Shown: positions 1 to 8,939, counted from the first letter of the stretch. The stretch is DNA of 43,485 nt from Succinivibrio sp. (GCA_024693025.1 JAILLS010000044.1:1-43485), one strand, 5' to 3'. Notes: generated by a model from the letters alone, not told the origin. Numbers and translations are program-made.

Positions 1-33
1 GGTGTTGTTGCTGTAATATCTCATATCTGACAT
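1..33 (-). CDS. 5' end of a gene leaving the window (product unknown)
   Basis: Eleven codons are visible on the minus strand, reading MSDMRYYSNNT, before the window ends. The ATG at 33 is preceded by a good ribosome binding site (GAGGA, about 7 bases upstream), which is why I accept it as a real start. The next Met, three codons in, is an alternative. Too little is visible to assign a product. The run MRYYSxN is reminiscent of some threonine synthase N-termini, but this is only a hint. The gene is divergent from the kinase gene at 360. Confidence 0.5.
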   Translation of the reverse strand, partial: MSDMRYYSNNT

Positions 34-359
34 TTTAAATTCCTCATCAAGGTAAGAGCTGATGGATGAACATCAGCGTAATAATCTTTAACTGTCTTTA
101 GTATAGAATATTCTATTAGAAAAAATGTATCTACAAGTATAGAATATGCTTAAGATCACAAAAAAATCGGCATAATATATTTAACTACTTAATTATTAAA
201 AAATTAATATTTTACTGAAATGTTAAACCTTGGCTTGAGATGACGGTGCACTGATTTGGGATCTGCGGTTGCTCGGATATTGTGGTGTTAGCAGTTCATC
301 TTTATAATTGCGGCATTAGCAATGTTTCCTGATGATTTGGTGTGTTAGAGGGGCCTAGA
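34..359. promoter_or_regulatory. AT-rich divergent intergenic region
   Basis: About 325 bases without a gene, separating the minus-strand gene at 33 from the kinase at 360. A hairpin with 7-bp arms (GCTGATG at 58-64 and CATCAGC at 71-77) lies just upstream of the minus-strand ribosome binding site. Positions 100-150 hold a palindrome and a direct repeat (separate entry). Positions 150-235 are very AT-rich with several TATAAT-like hexamers, so promoters for both directions probably lie here, but no single -35/-10 pair stands out. Confidence 0.4.
100..147. repeat. Direct repeat with embedded palindrome, possible operator
   Basis: The 12-mer AGTATAGAATAT occurs at 100-111 and again at 136-147, offset by 36 bases. 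The first copy is part of a perfect 14-base palindrome, ATAGAATATTCTAT (103-116). The second copy lacks the full palindromic half. Paired sites between divergent genes suggest binding of a dimeric regulator, which I cannot name. Confidence 0.4.
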
Positions 360-1187
360 ATGGAGAAGAGTATTTTACTGATTAATGATATGCCAGGCTA
401 TGGCAAGGTTGCCTTGTCTGCAATGTTCCCGGTGCTGGCGCATCTTGGTTTTCATGTCTTTAATCTTCCTACTGCTTTAGTGTCCAATACCTTAGATTAT
501 GGAAAATTTCATATCCTGGACACGACTGATTATATGCGTAAGTCCATTCAGGTCTGGCAGGAGCTGAAGTTTAAGTTTAATGCGATTGCTACTGGCTTCA
601 TTGTTTCGGAAGAGCAGGTTCAGCTTATATCAGACTTCTGCCGCAGCTCCAAAAACGAGGGGCTTAAAATTTTTACCGATCCGATTATGGGGGATGAAGG
701 CAAACTGTATAACGGGGTGACTGAACGCACCATCGATTATATGCGCAGCTTAATTGCTATGGCTGACTATATTGTGCCTAATCATACGGAGGCCTGCTAC
801 CTGACCGGCACTCCATATCCCAAGGATACCCACACGCAAAGTGAGGTGCGGGCGCTGATAGATGCCTTAAGAGAGCTATGTCCGGGGACAGTGCTCATCA
901 CTTCGGTGTCCTGTGAAGGCAGACGCGGTGTCTATGGATATGATAAGCAGAGCGGGGAATATTTTGCCTTGCCTTATTCCGAGATCCCGGTGCGTTTTCC
1001 GGGCACTGGAGATCTCTTTTCGGCTGTCTTTATCGGCTATGTGCTGCAGGGTGCGCCGCTGCAGCAATGTATTCAGGCAGCAATGGATGTGGTTGCAACT
1101 TTAATTGCCCGGAATCAGCAGCGTGAAGATAAATATGTGGGACTGCCCATTGAGAGCAATCTGGATTTAATCAAGTTGCACCTTTAA
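360..1187 (+). CDS. Pyridoxamine/pyridoxal kinase (PdxK/PdxY family)
   Basis: A 275-residue ribokinase-fold vitamin B6 kinase, expected to phosphorylate pyridoxal or pyridoxamine with ATP in the cytoplasm as part of PLP salvage. Visible family features are the N-terminal NDMPGYGKVAL segment, NLPTALVSNTLDYG, DPIMGDEGKLYNG, VPNHTEACYLTGTPY, and the C-terminal FPGTGDLFSA, whose GTGD contains the catalytic Asp and anion hole. I chose ATG 360 because AGAGG lies about 8 bases upstream. A GTG at 342 would add six residues but has no ribosome binding site. The sequence recalls the pyridoxamine kinases of Firmicutes more than E. coli PdxY, so horizontal origin is possible but untested. Its neighbour downstream is an unrelated channel gene. 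Confidence 0.85.
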   Translation: MEKSILLINDMPGYGKVALSAMFPVLAHLGFHVFNLPTALVSNTLDYGKFHILDTTDYMRKSIQVWQELKFKFNAIATGFIVSEEQVQLISDFCRSSKNEGLKIFTDPIMGDEGKLYNGVTERTIDYMRSLIAMADYIVPNHTEACYLTGTPYPKDTHTQSEVRALIDALRELCPGTVLITSVSCEGRRGVYGYDKQSGEYFALPYSEIPVRFPGTGDLFSAVFIGYVLQGAPLQQCIQAAMDVVATLIARNQQREDKYVGLPIESNLDLIKLHL

Positions 1188-1220
1188 AGTTGAGTAAAAT
1201 TACGTTTGAATCAAGCTTGA

Positions 1221-1246
1221 TCAGGAGCACCTACAGGAGCTCCTGA
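1221..1246 (+). terminator. Hairpin between kinase and channel genes
   Basis: Perfect 8-bp arms, TCAGGAGC (1221-1228) and GCTCCTGA (1239-1246), enclose a 10-base loop. The 10-base palindrome TCAAGCTTGA lies directly before it. No T-run follows, so this may be a weak terminator, a processing hairpin or an attenuator rather than a classical intrinsic terminator. Confidence 0.35.
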
Positions 1247-1281
1247 CTTGACTATTGCTCTGAGAAAGAAGTCTGTCAGCT

Positions 1282-2208
1282 GTGCATATCTATAAGTTTT
1301 TACCGGTCACCCTGTTTGCAGGTACCATGGGGCTTGGCGGTCTTGCCTTAGTAACAGGTACCTTAGTTGATAAGTTCAGGCTGCCTGTTTTCGGATTTGA
1401 ACTGCTCAGATGGCTGGATGCGCTGGTACTGATGGTGCTGGTGGTGAATCTTCTGCTGCGACTTAAATATGATAAAGCGGGACTTAGACAGGATTACAAT
1501 CATCCCGTGAAGCTTAATTTCTTTGCCGGTCTGCCCATCAGCATGTTCCTGCTCTCGGCACTGCTCAGTGAGTTTAAGCTTTTCTGCCTTAGCCTGTATT
1601 TTGGAGCACTGCTGCTGATTACGCTCTTTACGCTGCAGGTAGCTTCACTGTGGTTCAGCCGTTTTCTTGAGCTAAAATTTTTAAATCCAATCTGGTTTAT
1701 TCCGATTGTCGGCAATGTGCTGGCGATTCTGACAGCTCAGGAGCATTATGGCTTTCTCTGGTACTATTTCACGGTAGGCTGTGTGTTTTATATTCTGCTT
1801 CTTGGGATGATTTTATTTAGACTCATCTTTGCAGATCCTCTGCCGGCTGCCCTGAAACCGTCACTGTTTATTTTTCTGGCACCTCCTTCACTGTGCTTTG
1901 TTGACTATCTGAAGCTTACCGGTGAATTTGATCTGCCAGCCTTGATGTTCTTAAACCTCACCATCTTTTTTGCCTTATTGCTGATCACGCTGTGGCGAGA
2001 ATTCTGTCATCTGCCTTTCACTGCCTCCTGGTGGGCTTTCACCTTTCCTCTGGCGACCTCCTGTGCTGCCATGCTCAAAGCCTACGAGGTCACGCTGCAG
2101 CAGCCTTTTCTGCTTGCCGCACTGTGTGTCTATCTGCTTCTGGTGGTGATGGTCGTGGTGACCTTCTATAAGACTGTCTTAGCACTGCGCAACGGTACGC
2201 TTGCCTAG
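1282..2208 (+). CDS. TehA/SLAC1-family membrane channel or transporter (TDT family)
   Basis: A 308-residue hydrophobic protein with about ten predicted membrane helices, the architecture of the tellurite-resistance/dicarboxylate transporter (TDT) family that includes TehA and plant SLAC1 anion channels. Recognisable segments are the first-helix FAGTMGLGGLALV, the central NPIWFIPIVGN (family consensus close to PxWFIPxVG) and LFIFLAPPSLCFVDY. The start is GTG 1282. The first internal ATG (1327) would cut into the first helix, so the GTG is preferred although no strong ribosome binding site is visible. Function is probably passive movement of small anions or weak acids; substrate unknown. A good terminator follows at 2298-2335. 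It could share a transcript with the kinase, 94 bases upstream. Confidence 0.7.
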   Translation: MHIYKFLPVTLFAGTMGLGGLALVTGTLVDKFRLPVFGFELLRWLDALVLMVLVVNLLLRLKYDKAGLRQDYNHPVKLNFFAGLPISMFLLSALLSEFKLFCLSLYFGALLLITLFTLQVASLWFSRFLELKFLNPIWFIPIVGNVLAILTAQEHYGFLWYYFTVGCVFYILLLGMILFRLIFADPLPAALKPSLFIFLAPPSLCFVDYLKLTGEFDLPALMFLNLTIFFALLLITLWREFCHLPFTASWWAFTFPLATSCAAMLKAYEVTLQQPFLLAALCVYLLLVVMVVVTFYKTVLALRNGTLA

Positions 2209-2297
2209 AATACACAGTTAAGAGCAGGAGCTAGTGGTACAAGTGAGAGCCTGGCAGGCTTCGCGGTTAAAACTGCTTGCCGTATAAGCCTTACATA

Positions 2298-2335
2298 AAT
2301 AAAGTGTTTTTATGCTGAGAGCGCTTTATTTTTTT
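2298..2335 (+). terminator. Intrinsic terminator after the TehA-like gene
   Basis: Arms AATAAAGTG (2298-2306) and CGCTTTATT (2322-2330) pair over 9 bp with one G-T wobble around a 15-base loop. They run into a T-tract ending at 2335. This separates the channel gene from the c-di-GMP genes downstream. Confidence 0.65.
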
Positions 2336-2348
2336 GTGGTTTAGCTTA

Positions 2349-2357
2349 TGCTAAAAT
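2349..2357 (+). promoter_or_regulatory. Extended -10 promoter candidate for the c-di-GMP gene pair
   Basis: TGCTAAAAT is an extended -10 element (TGn plus TAAAAT at 2352-2357). There is no good -35; the region 17 bases upstream is the T-run of the terminator. Transcription would start near 2364 and give a leader of about 40 bases to ATG 2404. This would exclude an in-frame TTG at 2362 as the start. Confidence 0.35.
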
Positions 2358-2403
2358 ATGGTTGAGTTTTCGGCAAAAAATCGCCAAATCAAGAGGTGTA
2401 ATG

Positions 2404-5400
2404 ATGTTTAGAGCAGCAGTTACCACGGATAAGATTAGAAAAGTCATAGAAAAACAAGTAGAAGGTTTTAGTAAACTGCCTTTTGAGATCCCTGGCGGTC
2501 TGATTTTTTTCGAACTCTCCAAACCCTATAAGCTGCTTTACGCCAGCAGATATTTTCTCGAACTTCTGGGGTTTAAAAGTCTGGAGCAGTTAATTTCCGA
2601 AAATGGAGAGCAGCTGAGCGATTTGTTTATCGACACTGAAGATTACACGCAGTTTGTCGCTCCGCTGTTAAGTGCTACTGATACCAAGCTGCTCTGGGTC
2701 CCTCAGGCGGTTACACTGAAAACCAAGGATGGGGAACCTAAATCATTTACCTTTTTCCGTGCACCTTATAAGGTTAGAAAGGATTATAACTGCGGCAAGG
2801 GTTTTTTGGTCGAGCGCAAGAATACCCTGGCCATGAGCAACCCTAATTACGATACACTCACGGGGCTGCTCTCGATGATGGGCTTTTTGGAGGAGCTCCA
2901 TGACAGGCTCTCTGAGCTCTCAGATGATGAATGCTCGCAGTATGCTCTGTGCTATTTTGATCTGCAGGACTTTAAGGTTTTCAACCGGGACTATGGCTTT
3001 GAGGCAGGCTCCAAGCTGCTCACCTTTATCGGCACGGTTGTCAGGAAGGTGTTCAAGGGCTACAGCGTAGCGCGGTTTGGCGATGATCATTTCACGGTGT
3101 TTGGCAAAAACGAGCGTCTGCGTGAGCTCATCGTCAAGGTGAGCGACCTGGTCTATGAATATCAGCCGGATCTTAAGGTGGCGATCAAGGCCGGCGTTTA
3201 CGTGCTCGAATCAAAGCGGGTGCAGCCCAGCGAGGCCTGTGACAATGCCAAGGCCGCCTGCAACAGCATTAAGAATAAATTTGACTGTGTCTATGCTGAA
3301 TACGATGACAAGCTCAAACAGGAGCTCAAGAAAAAGCGCTTCTTTGTTGAGAATCTCGAGGAGGCGATTCAGAAGGGGTTTATTCAGGTTTTCTATCAGC
3401 CGGTCATCAGAATTGTTTCAGGCAAAATCTGCTCGATTGAAGCCCTGTCCAGATGGGTAGATCCGAAAAAGGGCGCTATTTCACCTTTTGAATTTATTCC
3501 GGTCCTTGAACAGTATCGGCTGATCTATAAGCTTGATCTCTATGTGCTCAAGTGTATCTGCAAGTATTATCGCAGCCGGGTCAAGAAAGGGCTGCCTGTC
3601 GTACCGGTATCGCTGAATCTGTCGCGCATAGATTTTGAAATGTGTGATATCGTCTCGGAAGTGGACAAGCTGGTTACCGAATACGGCGTGCCGCGTTATT
3701 ACGTCCATATTGAAGTGACCGAAACGGCCATCAATCAGAATGAAAAGCTGCTGGCTGAGGCTATTGCCGGTTTCAGGAAGCTGGGCTATGCCCTGTGGAT
3801 GGATGATTTTGGTTCTGGTTACTCTTCCCTGAATGTGCTTAAGGACTACGATTTTAACGTCATCAAGTTTGACATGCAGTTTTTAAGAGATCTGAACAAT
3901 GGCAAGCGCTGCGAACGCACGAAGGAGATTCTGCGCTCGGTGGTCTCGATGGTCAAACGGCTGAATATTCAGACTCTGACTGAGGGCGTTGAAACCGAGG
4001 AGCATCTGGAGTTTCTGCGCAGCATAGGCTGCGAAAAGGCGCAGGGCTATCTCTTTTCAAAGCCACTGCCTGCTGAAGAGTTTACCAGACTGAAATTTGA
4101 GTATGAGGAGCAGGAAGAGGCTCAGTATTATGATAATCTGTGCCGGGTTAACCTCGTCAATCAGGTTTCCCTCGACAATCAGGTCGGTTCGGTGGCTGAT
4201 GCTAAAGCCCTGTGTGTGCTTGAAATAGGTCAGGATAAGCAATTTAGGGTTCTGCTTGAGAATGATGCCTTCAAGGAGTTTTTAAAGACCATCGGGCATG
4301 AGAATGTCAGAGCGCTGACCGATTTTCTCAATCATGGCAAGGGACAGCATCATGAGCGTCTGATGCAGCTGTTTGACAACTGCACGGCAGAGCAGCAGAA
4401 CGGCAGTCTGAATTATATTTTCAATGGTGAGTTCTGCAATACCAAGGTGCGCTTTATTGCCGAAAACAAGCTGAATCACCATGTGATGCTGCTGCTGAGA
4501 TGCATGAATATTTCAAGATATTCTGACAAGCCTAAGGGAGATGCTGTAGAGCGCAGCCTGCTGGCTATTCTGCGCGTTTTCGATCTGGTTGGAGTATCTG
4601 ATCTCAGCAAGGAGCAGTATGAAACCATTTATGCCAATTCTCCTCATGAGAGCGTCAATGCCAGTCAGATGAGCTGTCAGAAGGCTTTTAGCAGCTACCG
4701 GGATGAGTTTATCGCCAAATGCGATCATGAGCGCTTTGATCGGTTTATGGATATGAGCACCTTGAAGCGCCGCACTCAGGATAAGAACCGCTTCTTCTCT
4801 TCGGCAGTGTTCAAGACCAGACTGCCAGGCGGCGGCTTCAGGCTGAAGCTGTATATACTCGTGCCGCATGACGTGGAGGGGCAGCGTTTCGTGCTGCACT
4901 GCAGATTTGATCCGGAGCTGCTTGGCAGTCATGTCAAACTCCTGCAGAATTCAGAGCTGATGGTGGATGCACCATACATCCATCATGCCGATCTGTTCAA
5001 CAGTCTTTTGGATCTCACCAAGACTGCAGTGTACTGGAAGGATCTTAATTCACACTTAAAGGGTGCCAATCAGGCCTTTTCCGATTTCTACGGCTTTGAA
5101 TCAGGCAGTGACTTTTTGGGCAAATCAAGCCGTGAGCTTGGGTTCAATGTGGATCTCAAGCATGCCTCAGAGCTTGAACAGCGCGTTATCTCTGAAGGTG
5201 CCATCGTTGAAGAGGACACTCAGCTGCTGGTCAAGGGTGTGGTAAAGCCGGTGCATCTGCATGAAGGTCCGCTGTTCCATGAGGGAAATCTTGCCGGAGT
5301 GATCGGCTACTTTACGGATATGAGCAATGAGCTTGCCGAGGGTGCCTTTACGGATACCGCCAGACGCACTGATGCGCAGACGGGACTGTCTGATTTAGGC

Positions 5401-5799
5401 GGTCTGCAGGAGGCCTTAATCCGGTATGAATATGCCTATGCCAATGAGCGGCGCGATTTTATGATGATGAAATTCATCTGTTTAAACCGTGAGGAGCTCA
5501 GACAGCATAACAATGAGCAGCAGCTGCAGCATCTGGAGCAGGAGCTGTTCAACGCGCTGGTTGACAGCCTGGGCAATAATGGCGTAGTGGCCCGCACCTC
5601 GGCTTTTGCCGGCGTACTGCTCAAGCAGGTAGATGATAAGGAAGATACCGACAGCTTTAAAAAGTCGGTCAAGAGTGCAGTTGCCGCGGTGCAGGATCAG
5701 CAGGGCGCATATGATGTGATCAGGCTGCGCATTGAAGTTTATAACTATAAGGATCATGAAGGATCCCGTAAGATTAGACGCTTGTTTGAAAACGAATAA
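2404..5799 (+). CDS. Multi-PAS protein with degenerate GGDEF and intact EAL: predicted c-di-GMP phosphodiesterase
   Basis: About 1131 residues, cytoplasmic, with no membrane segment. Order: PAS-like (about 25-135), GGDEF (145-300) with the signature changed to FGDDH, so cyclase activity is unlikely, then an EAL domain (325-555) followed by further PAS-like segments. A clear PAS_4-type domain (about 857-974, with AVYWKDLNSHLKGANQAF) and a vestigial second GGDEF (about 987-1131; DAQTGL retained, signature lost) close the protein. The EAL keeps every catalytic position: EALSRW, SLNLSR, HIEVTET, MDDFGSGYSSL, IKFD, TEGVET and the Q of AQGYLF, so hydrolysis of c-di-GMP to pGpG is expected. AGAGGT at 2390-2395 fits ATG 2404 best; ATG 2401 is nearly as good. 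An EAL buried in the middle rather than at the C-terminus is unusual. The 5832 gene follows after 32 bases, probably on the same transcript. Confidence 0.85.
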   Translation: MFRAAVTTDKIRKVIEKQVEGFSKLPFEIPGGLIFFELSKPYKLLYASRYFLELLGFKSLEQLISENGEQLSDLFIDTEDYTQFVAPLLSATDTKLLWVPQAVTLKTKDGEPKSFTFFRAPYKVRKDYNCGKGFLVERKNTLAMSNPNYDTLTGLLSMMGFLEELHDRLSELSDDECSQYALCYFDLQDFKVFNRDYGFEAGSKLLTFIGTVVRKVFKGYSVARFGDDHFTVFGKNERLRELIVKVSDLVYEYQPDLKVAIKAGVYVLESKRVQPSEACDNAKAACNSIKNKFDCVYAEYDDKLKQELKKKRFFVENLEEAIQKGFIQVFYQPVIRIVSGKICSIEALSRWVDPKKGAISPFEFIPVLEQYRLIYKLDLYVLKCICKYYRSRVKKGLPVVPVSLNLSRIDFEMCDIVSEVDKLVTEYGVPRYYVHIEVTETAINQNEKLLAEAIAGFRKLGYALWMDDFGSGYSSLNVLKDYDFNVIKFDMQFLRDLNNGKRCERTKEILRSVVSMVKRLNIQTLTEGVETEEHLEFLRSIGCEKAQGYLFSKPLPAEEFTRLKFEYEEQEEAQYYDNLCRVNLVNQVSLDNQVGSVADAKALCVLEIGQDKQFRVLLENDAFKEFLKTIGHENVRALTDFLNHGKGQHHERLMQLFDNCTAEQQNGSLNYIFNGEFCNTKVRFIAENKLNHHVMLLLRCMNISRYSDKPKGDAVERSLLAILRVFDLVGVSDLSKEQYETIYANSPHESVNASQMSCQKAFSSYRDEFIAKCDHERFDRFMDMSTLKRRTQDKNRFFSSAVFKTRLPGGGFRLKLYILVPHDVEGQRFVLHCRFDPELLGSHVKLLQNSELMVDAPYIHHADLFNSLLDLTKTAVYWKDLNSHLKGANQAFSDFYGFESGSDFLGKSSRELGFNVDLKHASELEQRVISEGAIVEEDTQLLVKGVVKPVHLHEGPLFHEGNLAGVIGYFTDMSNELAEGAFTDTARRTDAQTGLSDLGGLQEALIRYEYAYANERRDFMMMKFICLNREELRQHNNEQQLQHLEQELFNALVDSLGNNGVVARTSAFAGVLLKQVDDKEDTDSFKKSVKSAVAAVQDQQGAYDVIRLRIEVYNYKDHEGSRKIRRLFENE

Positions 5800-5831
5800 T
5801 CTGCGGATAAATAATAAGAAGACATACAGAG

Positions 5832-8800
5832 ATGAAACAGACAAAAGATCAAGACCCTCAGCCTCAGTCTACTGCTGATGCTTATGAGGAGTGCTCGGAT
5901 ATCATCAATGCCGCTATTGAGGAATGTCTGACGGTATCAGCCCCTGATCTGGCGGTACGTCAGCTGATTACTACGATAGGTCAGAAGCTCAGCTGCGGGG
6001 CAGCCTTTATTTATGAACGTGATGAGGAAGGCTTTTTCAAGCTCTCCTACAGCTGGGTGGCTGCTCAGACCGAGCAGGATCATTTCACGCGCAATATGAT
6101 TGATGGCACGATTCTGCATGATTTCTATGATATTCAGCATCCTGAGGCGGTAGTGGCAATCGAGAAGCTTGACCGCATCAGAGGGTGCAGGTTCATGCAT
6201 CAGGCCCTTGAGCAGATGGGGGTGACCTGCTTTGTTTCAGGCAAGCTCTCCTTTATGCAGAAGAGTCTGGGCTACTGCGGCTTTGACAATCCAGATCCGC
6301 GCTTTTATGAGCCGCTCAAAAAGCTCATCAAGCAGTTAGGTTATTTCATCTCCTCTCTCTTGCACAGCAGAAATCTTGTCAACCGTCTCGAGAAGATCGG
6401 GCTTGTCGACAAACTGACCGGCTGCAGCAATCGGCATGGGCTGTATGAGCTTGTCCATAACCTGGATTCATCCTGCAGCGTGGGAGTGCTGTATGGTGAT
6501 GTCAACGATCTTAAACTTATCAACGATGAGCACGGGCATGCCGCAGGAGATCGCCTGCTGATTGCGGTTGCAGACATTCTGACTGAAGTTTTCGGGGTAC
6601 AGCGCGTTTTCAGAATGGGCGGAGATGAGTTTTTGGCTGTCAACGTCAACCTCAGTGAAATTGAATGGGATGCGCGGGTAGGTCTGCTCAAGTCCAGACT
6701 GGCTGCAGACAAGATCTACATTGCGTTAGGCTCCTACTGGATGCCTAATTTCCATATCAGCTTTGAGGAGCTGATCCGCATGGTGGATCAGAAAATGTAC
6801 GAGGACAAGCGCTTCTACTATACCTCGGTAGTGCAGACGGATGTGGATCATTCTGGCTATTCTCCTTCCTATGATCTGATGCTGGAGATCAGGCCGCATA
6901 ACGGTGATTACAAGGTGCTTGAGGATCCGATGGGTCTGCTTGACCGCCTCAGTCTGCCGCAGAATTTCTACGAGTTTATTCAGCAGCGGCAGCAGAACTT
7001 TGTGCATCCAGATGACAAGTCCTCCTATGGCGCCTTCTGGAATCTCAATGATCTGAACATGCGCATCAAGCGGCATAAGGCCGGCAAATCCATCAGTCTT
7101 GAGTACCGCATCAACGAAAACGGCAAGTGGCGCTGGGTTGAGGACGTGCTGGTGCTCTTTGAAAACACCTATGAGCCGGTGATCATCTGTCTGTGCCGTT
7201 CTATCCATCTGCGCAAGCAGCGTGAACTGGCGCGCAATCAGAACATGGCCTACGGTCAGCCTCTGAATATGCCTCTGGATCGCAATGAGCATTTCCTCTT
7301 AAAGGCAGACGAATGGATGACCCGCACCAGTGCCAGTTCAATTGCCGTAGCCGCCGTCGATATCAATTTCTTCAAGCTCTATAACGAGGTTTACGGACGG
7401 CAGGGCGGTAATCTCTTCTTAGAGAAAATAGCTGCTGTCATCAAGGAATATGCGGCAGGGCATCAGGGTCTCGTGGGCTATATGGGAGGAGACAATTTCT
7501 GTTTTATCTTCTCCTTTGACGGCATGAGTCAGGAAATGTTTGAGCAGGAGTTCTGCAAGCACATTGCTCTGCAGCATTTCTCTCCGGGCTTCTCGCCGGT
7601 GATCGGCGTCTGTGTGACCACAGACAAGCATAAGTCGGTTCTTGCCCTGTACGATAAGGCTCTGGTGGCTGTGACCTCGATCAAGGGCAATATGTCTCAG
7701 AAGGTCTGCTTCTATGATGCCAGCCAGTTCCAGCGCATGCGTGATACGCAGATCATGCTGATTGAAGCGCAGAAGGGCTTTAAGGATGGTGAGTTTACCT
7801 TCTATCTGCAGCCTAAGGTTAACCTGCGCACCGGCAAGATTGTGTCTGTGGAAGCCCTGGCTCGCTGGATCCGCAATGACATGGTGATGTCTCCGGGGAT
7901 TTTTGTGGAGGCCATGGAAGATAACGGGTATATTTTCGCGGTGGACAGCTATATCTGGGAACATCTGTGCATCTGGCTCTCTTCGCTGATTGAACGGGGC
8001 ATTGAGCCTCTGCCGTGTTCCGTAAATGTGTCACGCATTGATTTCTTCTTCTGCGATGTGGCCAATGTCTTTATTGAACTGGTCAGTCGCTACAATATCT
8101 CGCCGCATCTCATCGAGGTTGAGATCAGTGAGCGTGCTAATGCCGATGATAATGAGCAGATCCCGGCGGCAGTCAAAAAGCTGCATAACTACGGCTTTAA
8201 GGTCTTGCTGGATAACTTCGGCAACAGTACCTCTTCGCTGAATATGCTTCGCACCATGGATGTGGATATTCTTAAGATCGACAAGAAATATCTCGATGTG
8301 GAGCATACCGGTTATCAGGATTATCTGATGCTCGAGTCCGTGATCAGCATAGCCCACATGCTCGATATGTTTGTGGTGGCTGAAGGGGTAGAAACCGAGC
8401 AGCAGGCTAACAAGCTCAAGGAGCTCAGCTGCAATCTGGGGCAGGGCTATTATTTCTATCGCCCGATGACGCAGGAGCAGTTTGAGCAGGTACTGGTGGA
8501 GCGCGACAAGATCGATCAGATGAACTGGGATCTGCGCAAGGATGTAGGGCAGCTTAATTTCAGGCAGCTGCTTAACGAGCGTATTCTCTCGGATAACAAT
8601 ATCAATTCGATCATGGGTCCGGTGGCGGTCTTTGAAATGGTTAATGATATGGTGGAGCTGGTGCAGATGAATTCTCTGTTTACCGAGCTGACCGGCATTG
8701 AGCCTAATTCTGAGGAGCAGCGCAACTGGATCAAGATTGTGCCTGGTACCACCATGTCACAGGTGGTGCAGTTCTTCACGCTCGCGGATAAACATCAGGA

Positions 8801-8939
8801 TATGGGGACCTTCAAGGAGATTGCCTGTGTCAATGGCAAGGGCGAGTTTGAGAAGCTCTGGTTTAAGGTTTATCCTCTGACCTTCAAGGAATATCGGCAC
8901 TTCTATATGGTGCTGGTGCATCGCAACGCCGAGCGCTGA
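5832..8939 (+). CDS. GAF-GGDEF-PAS-GGDEF-EAL-PAS protein: predicted diguanylate cyclase with doubtful phosphodiesterase
   Basis: A 1035-residue soluble protein. Order: GAF-like sensor (about 40-175), first GGDEF (185-340) with intact RMGGDEF and the metal-site segment YGDVNDLKLIND, PAS_3-like domain (345-465), second GGDEF (about 480-650) with GGDNF, where the metal-binding Glu is Asn, EAL (660-890), and a C-terminal PAS (about 923-1030). No RxxD inhibitory site precedes the first GGDEF. The EAL keeps EALARW, SVNVSR, EVEISER, ILKID, AEGVETE and GQGYYF, but the normal DDFGTGYSSL is DNFGNSTSSL, losing the second metal-binding Asp and altering loop 6. Hydrolysis is therefore doubtful. I infer a cyclase whose EAL may bind c-di-GMP as a regulator. 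It lies 32 bases after its neighbour, suggesting a two-gene operon of opposing activities. A strong hairpin terminator follows. Confidence 0.85.
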   Translation: MKQTKDQDPQPQSTADAYEECSDIINAAIEECLTVSAPDLAVRQLITTIGQKLSCGAAFIYERDEEGFFKLSYSWVAAQTEQDHFTRNMIDGTILHDFYDIQHPEAVVAIEKLDRIRGCRFMHQALEQMGVTCFVSGKLSFMQKSLGYCGFDNPDPRFYEPLKKLIKQLGYFISSLLHSRNLVNRLEKIGLVDKLTGCSNRHGLYELVHNLDSSCSVGVLYGDVNDLKLINDEHGHAAGDRLLIAVADILTEVFGVQRVFRMGGDEFLAVNVNLSEIEWDARVGLLKSRLAADKIYIALGSYWMPNFHISFEELIRMVDQKMYEDKRFYYTSVVQTDVDHSGYSPSYDLMLEIRPHNGDYKVLEDPMGLLDRLSLPQNFYEFIQQRQQNFVHPDDKSSYGAFWNLNDLNMRIKRHKAGKSISLEYRINENGKWRWVEDVLVLFENTYEPVIICLCRSIHLRKQRELARNQNMAYGQPLNMPLDRNEHFLLKADEWMTRTSASSIAVAAVDINFFKLYNEVYGRQGGNLFLEKIAAVIKEYAAGHQGLVGYMGGDNFCFIFSFDGMSQEMFEQEFCKHIALQHFSPGFSPVIGVCVTTDKHKSVLALYDKALVAVTSIKGNMSQKVCFYDASQFQRMRDTQIMLIEAQKGFKDGEFTFYLQPKVNLRTGKIVSVEALARWIRNDMVMSPGIFVEAMEDNGYIFAVDSYIWEHLCIWLSSLIERGIEPLPCSVNVSRIDFFFCDVANVFIELVSRYNISPHLIEVEISERANADDNEQIPAAVKKLHNYGFKVLLDNFGNSTSSLNMLRTMDVDILKIDKKYLDVEHTGYQDYLMLESVISIAHMLDMFVVAEGVETEQQANKLKELSCNLGQGYYFYRPMTQEQFEQVLVERDKIDQMNWDLRKDVGQLNFRQLLNERILSDNNINSIMGPVAVFEMVNDMVELVQMNSLFTELTGIEPNSEEQRNWIKIVPGTTMSQVVQFFTLADKHQDMGTFKEIACVNGKGEFEKLWFKVYPLTFKEYRHFYMVLVHRNAER

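Noticed and set aside
2362-2403. TTG start for the first c-di-GMP protein
   Set aside because: It coincides with the probable transcription start and has no ribosome binding site; ATG 2401/2404 does.
6726-7292. 188-codon open frame antisense to the second c-di-GMP gene
   Set aside because: Opposite a well-supported coding region with conserved domains; no start signal.
7419-7964. 181-codon open frame antisense to the same gene
   Set aside because: Its translation is a reverse reading of the GGDEF2/EAL region; no family match.
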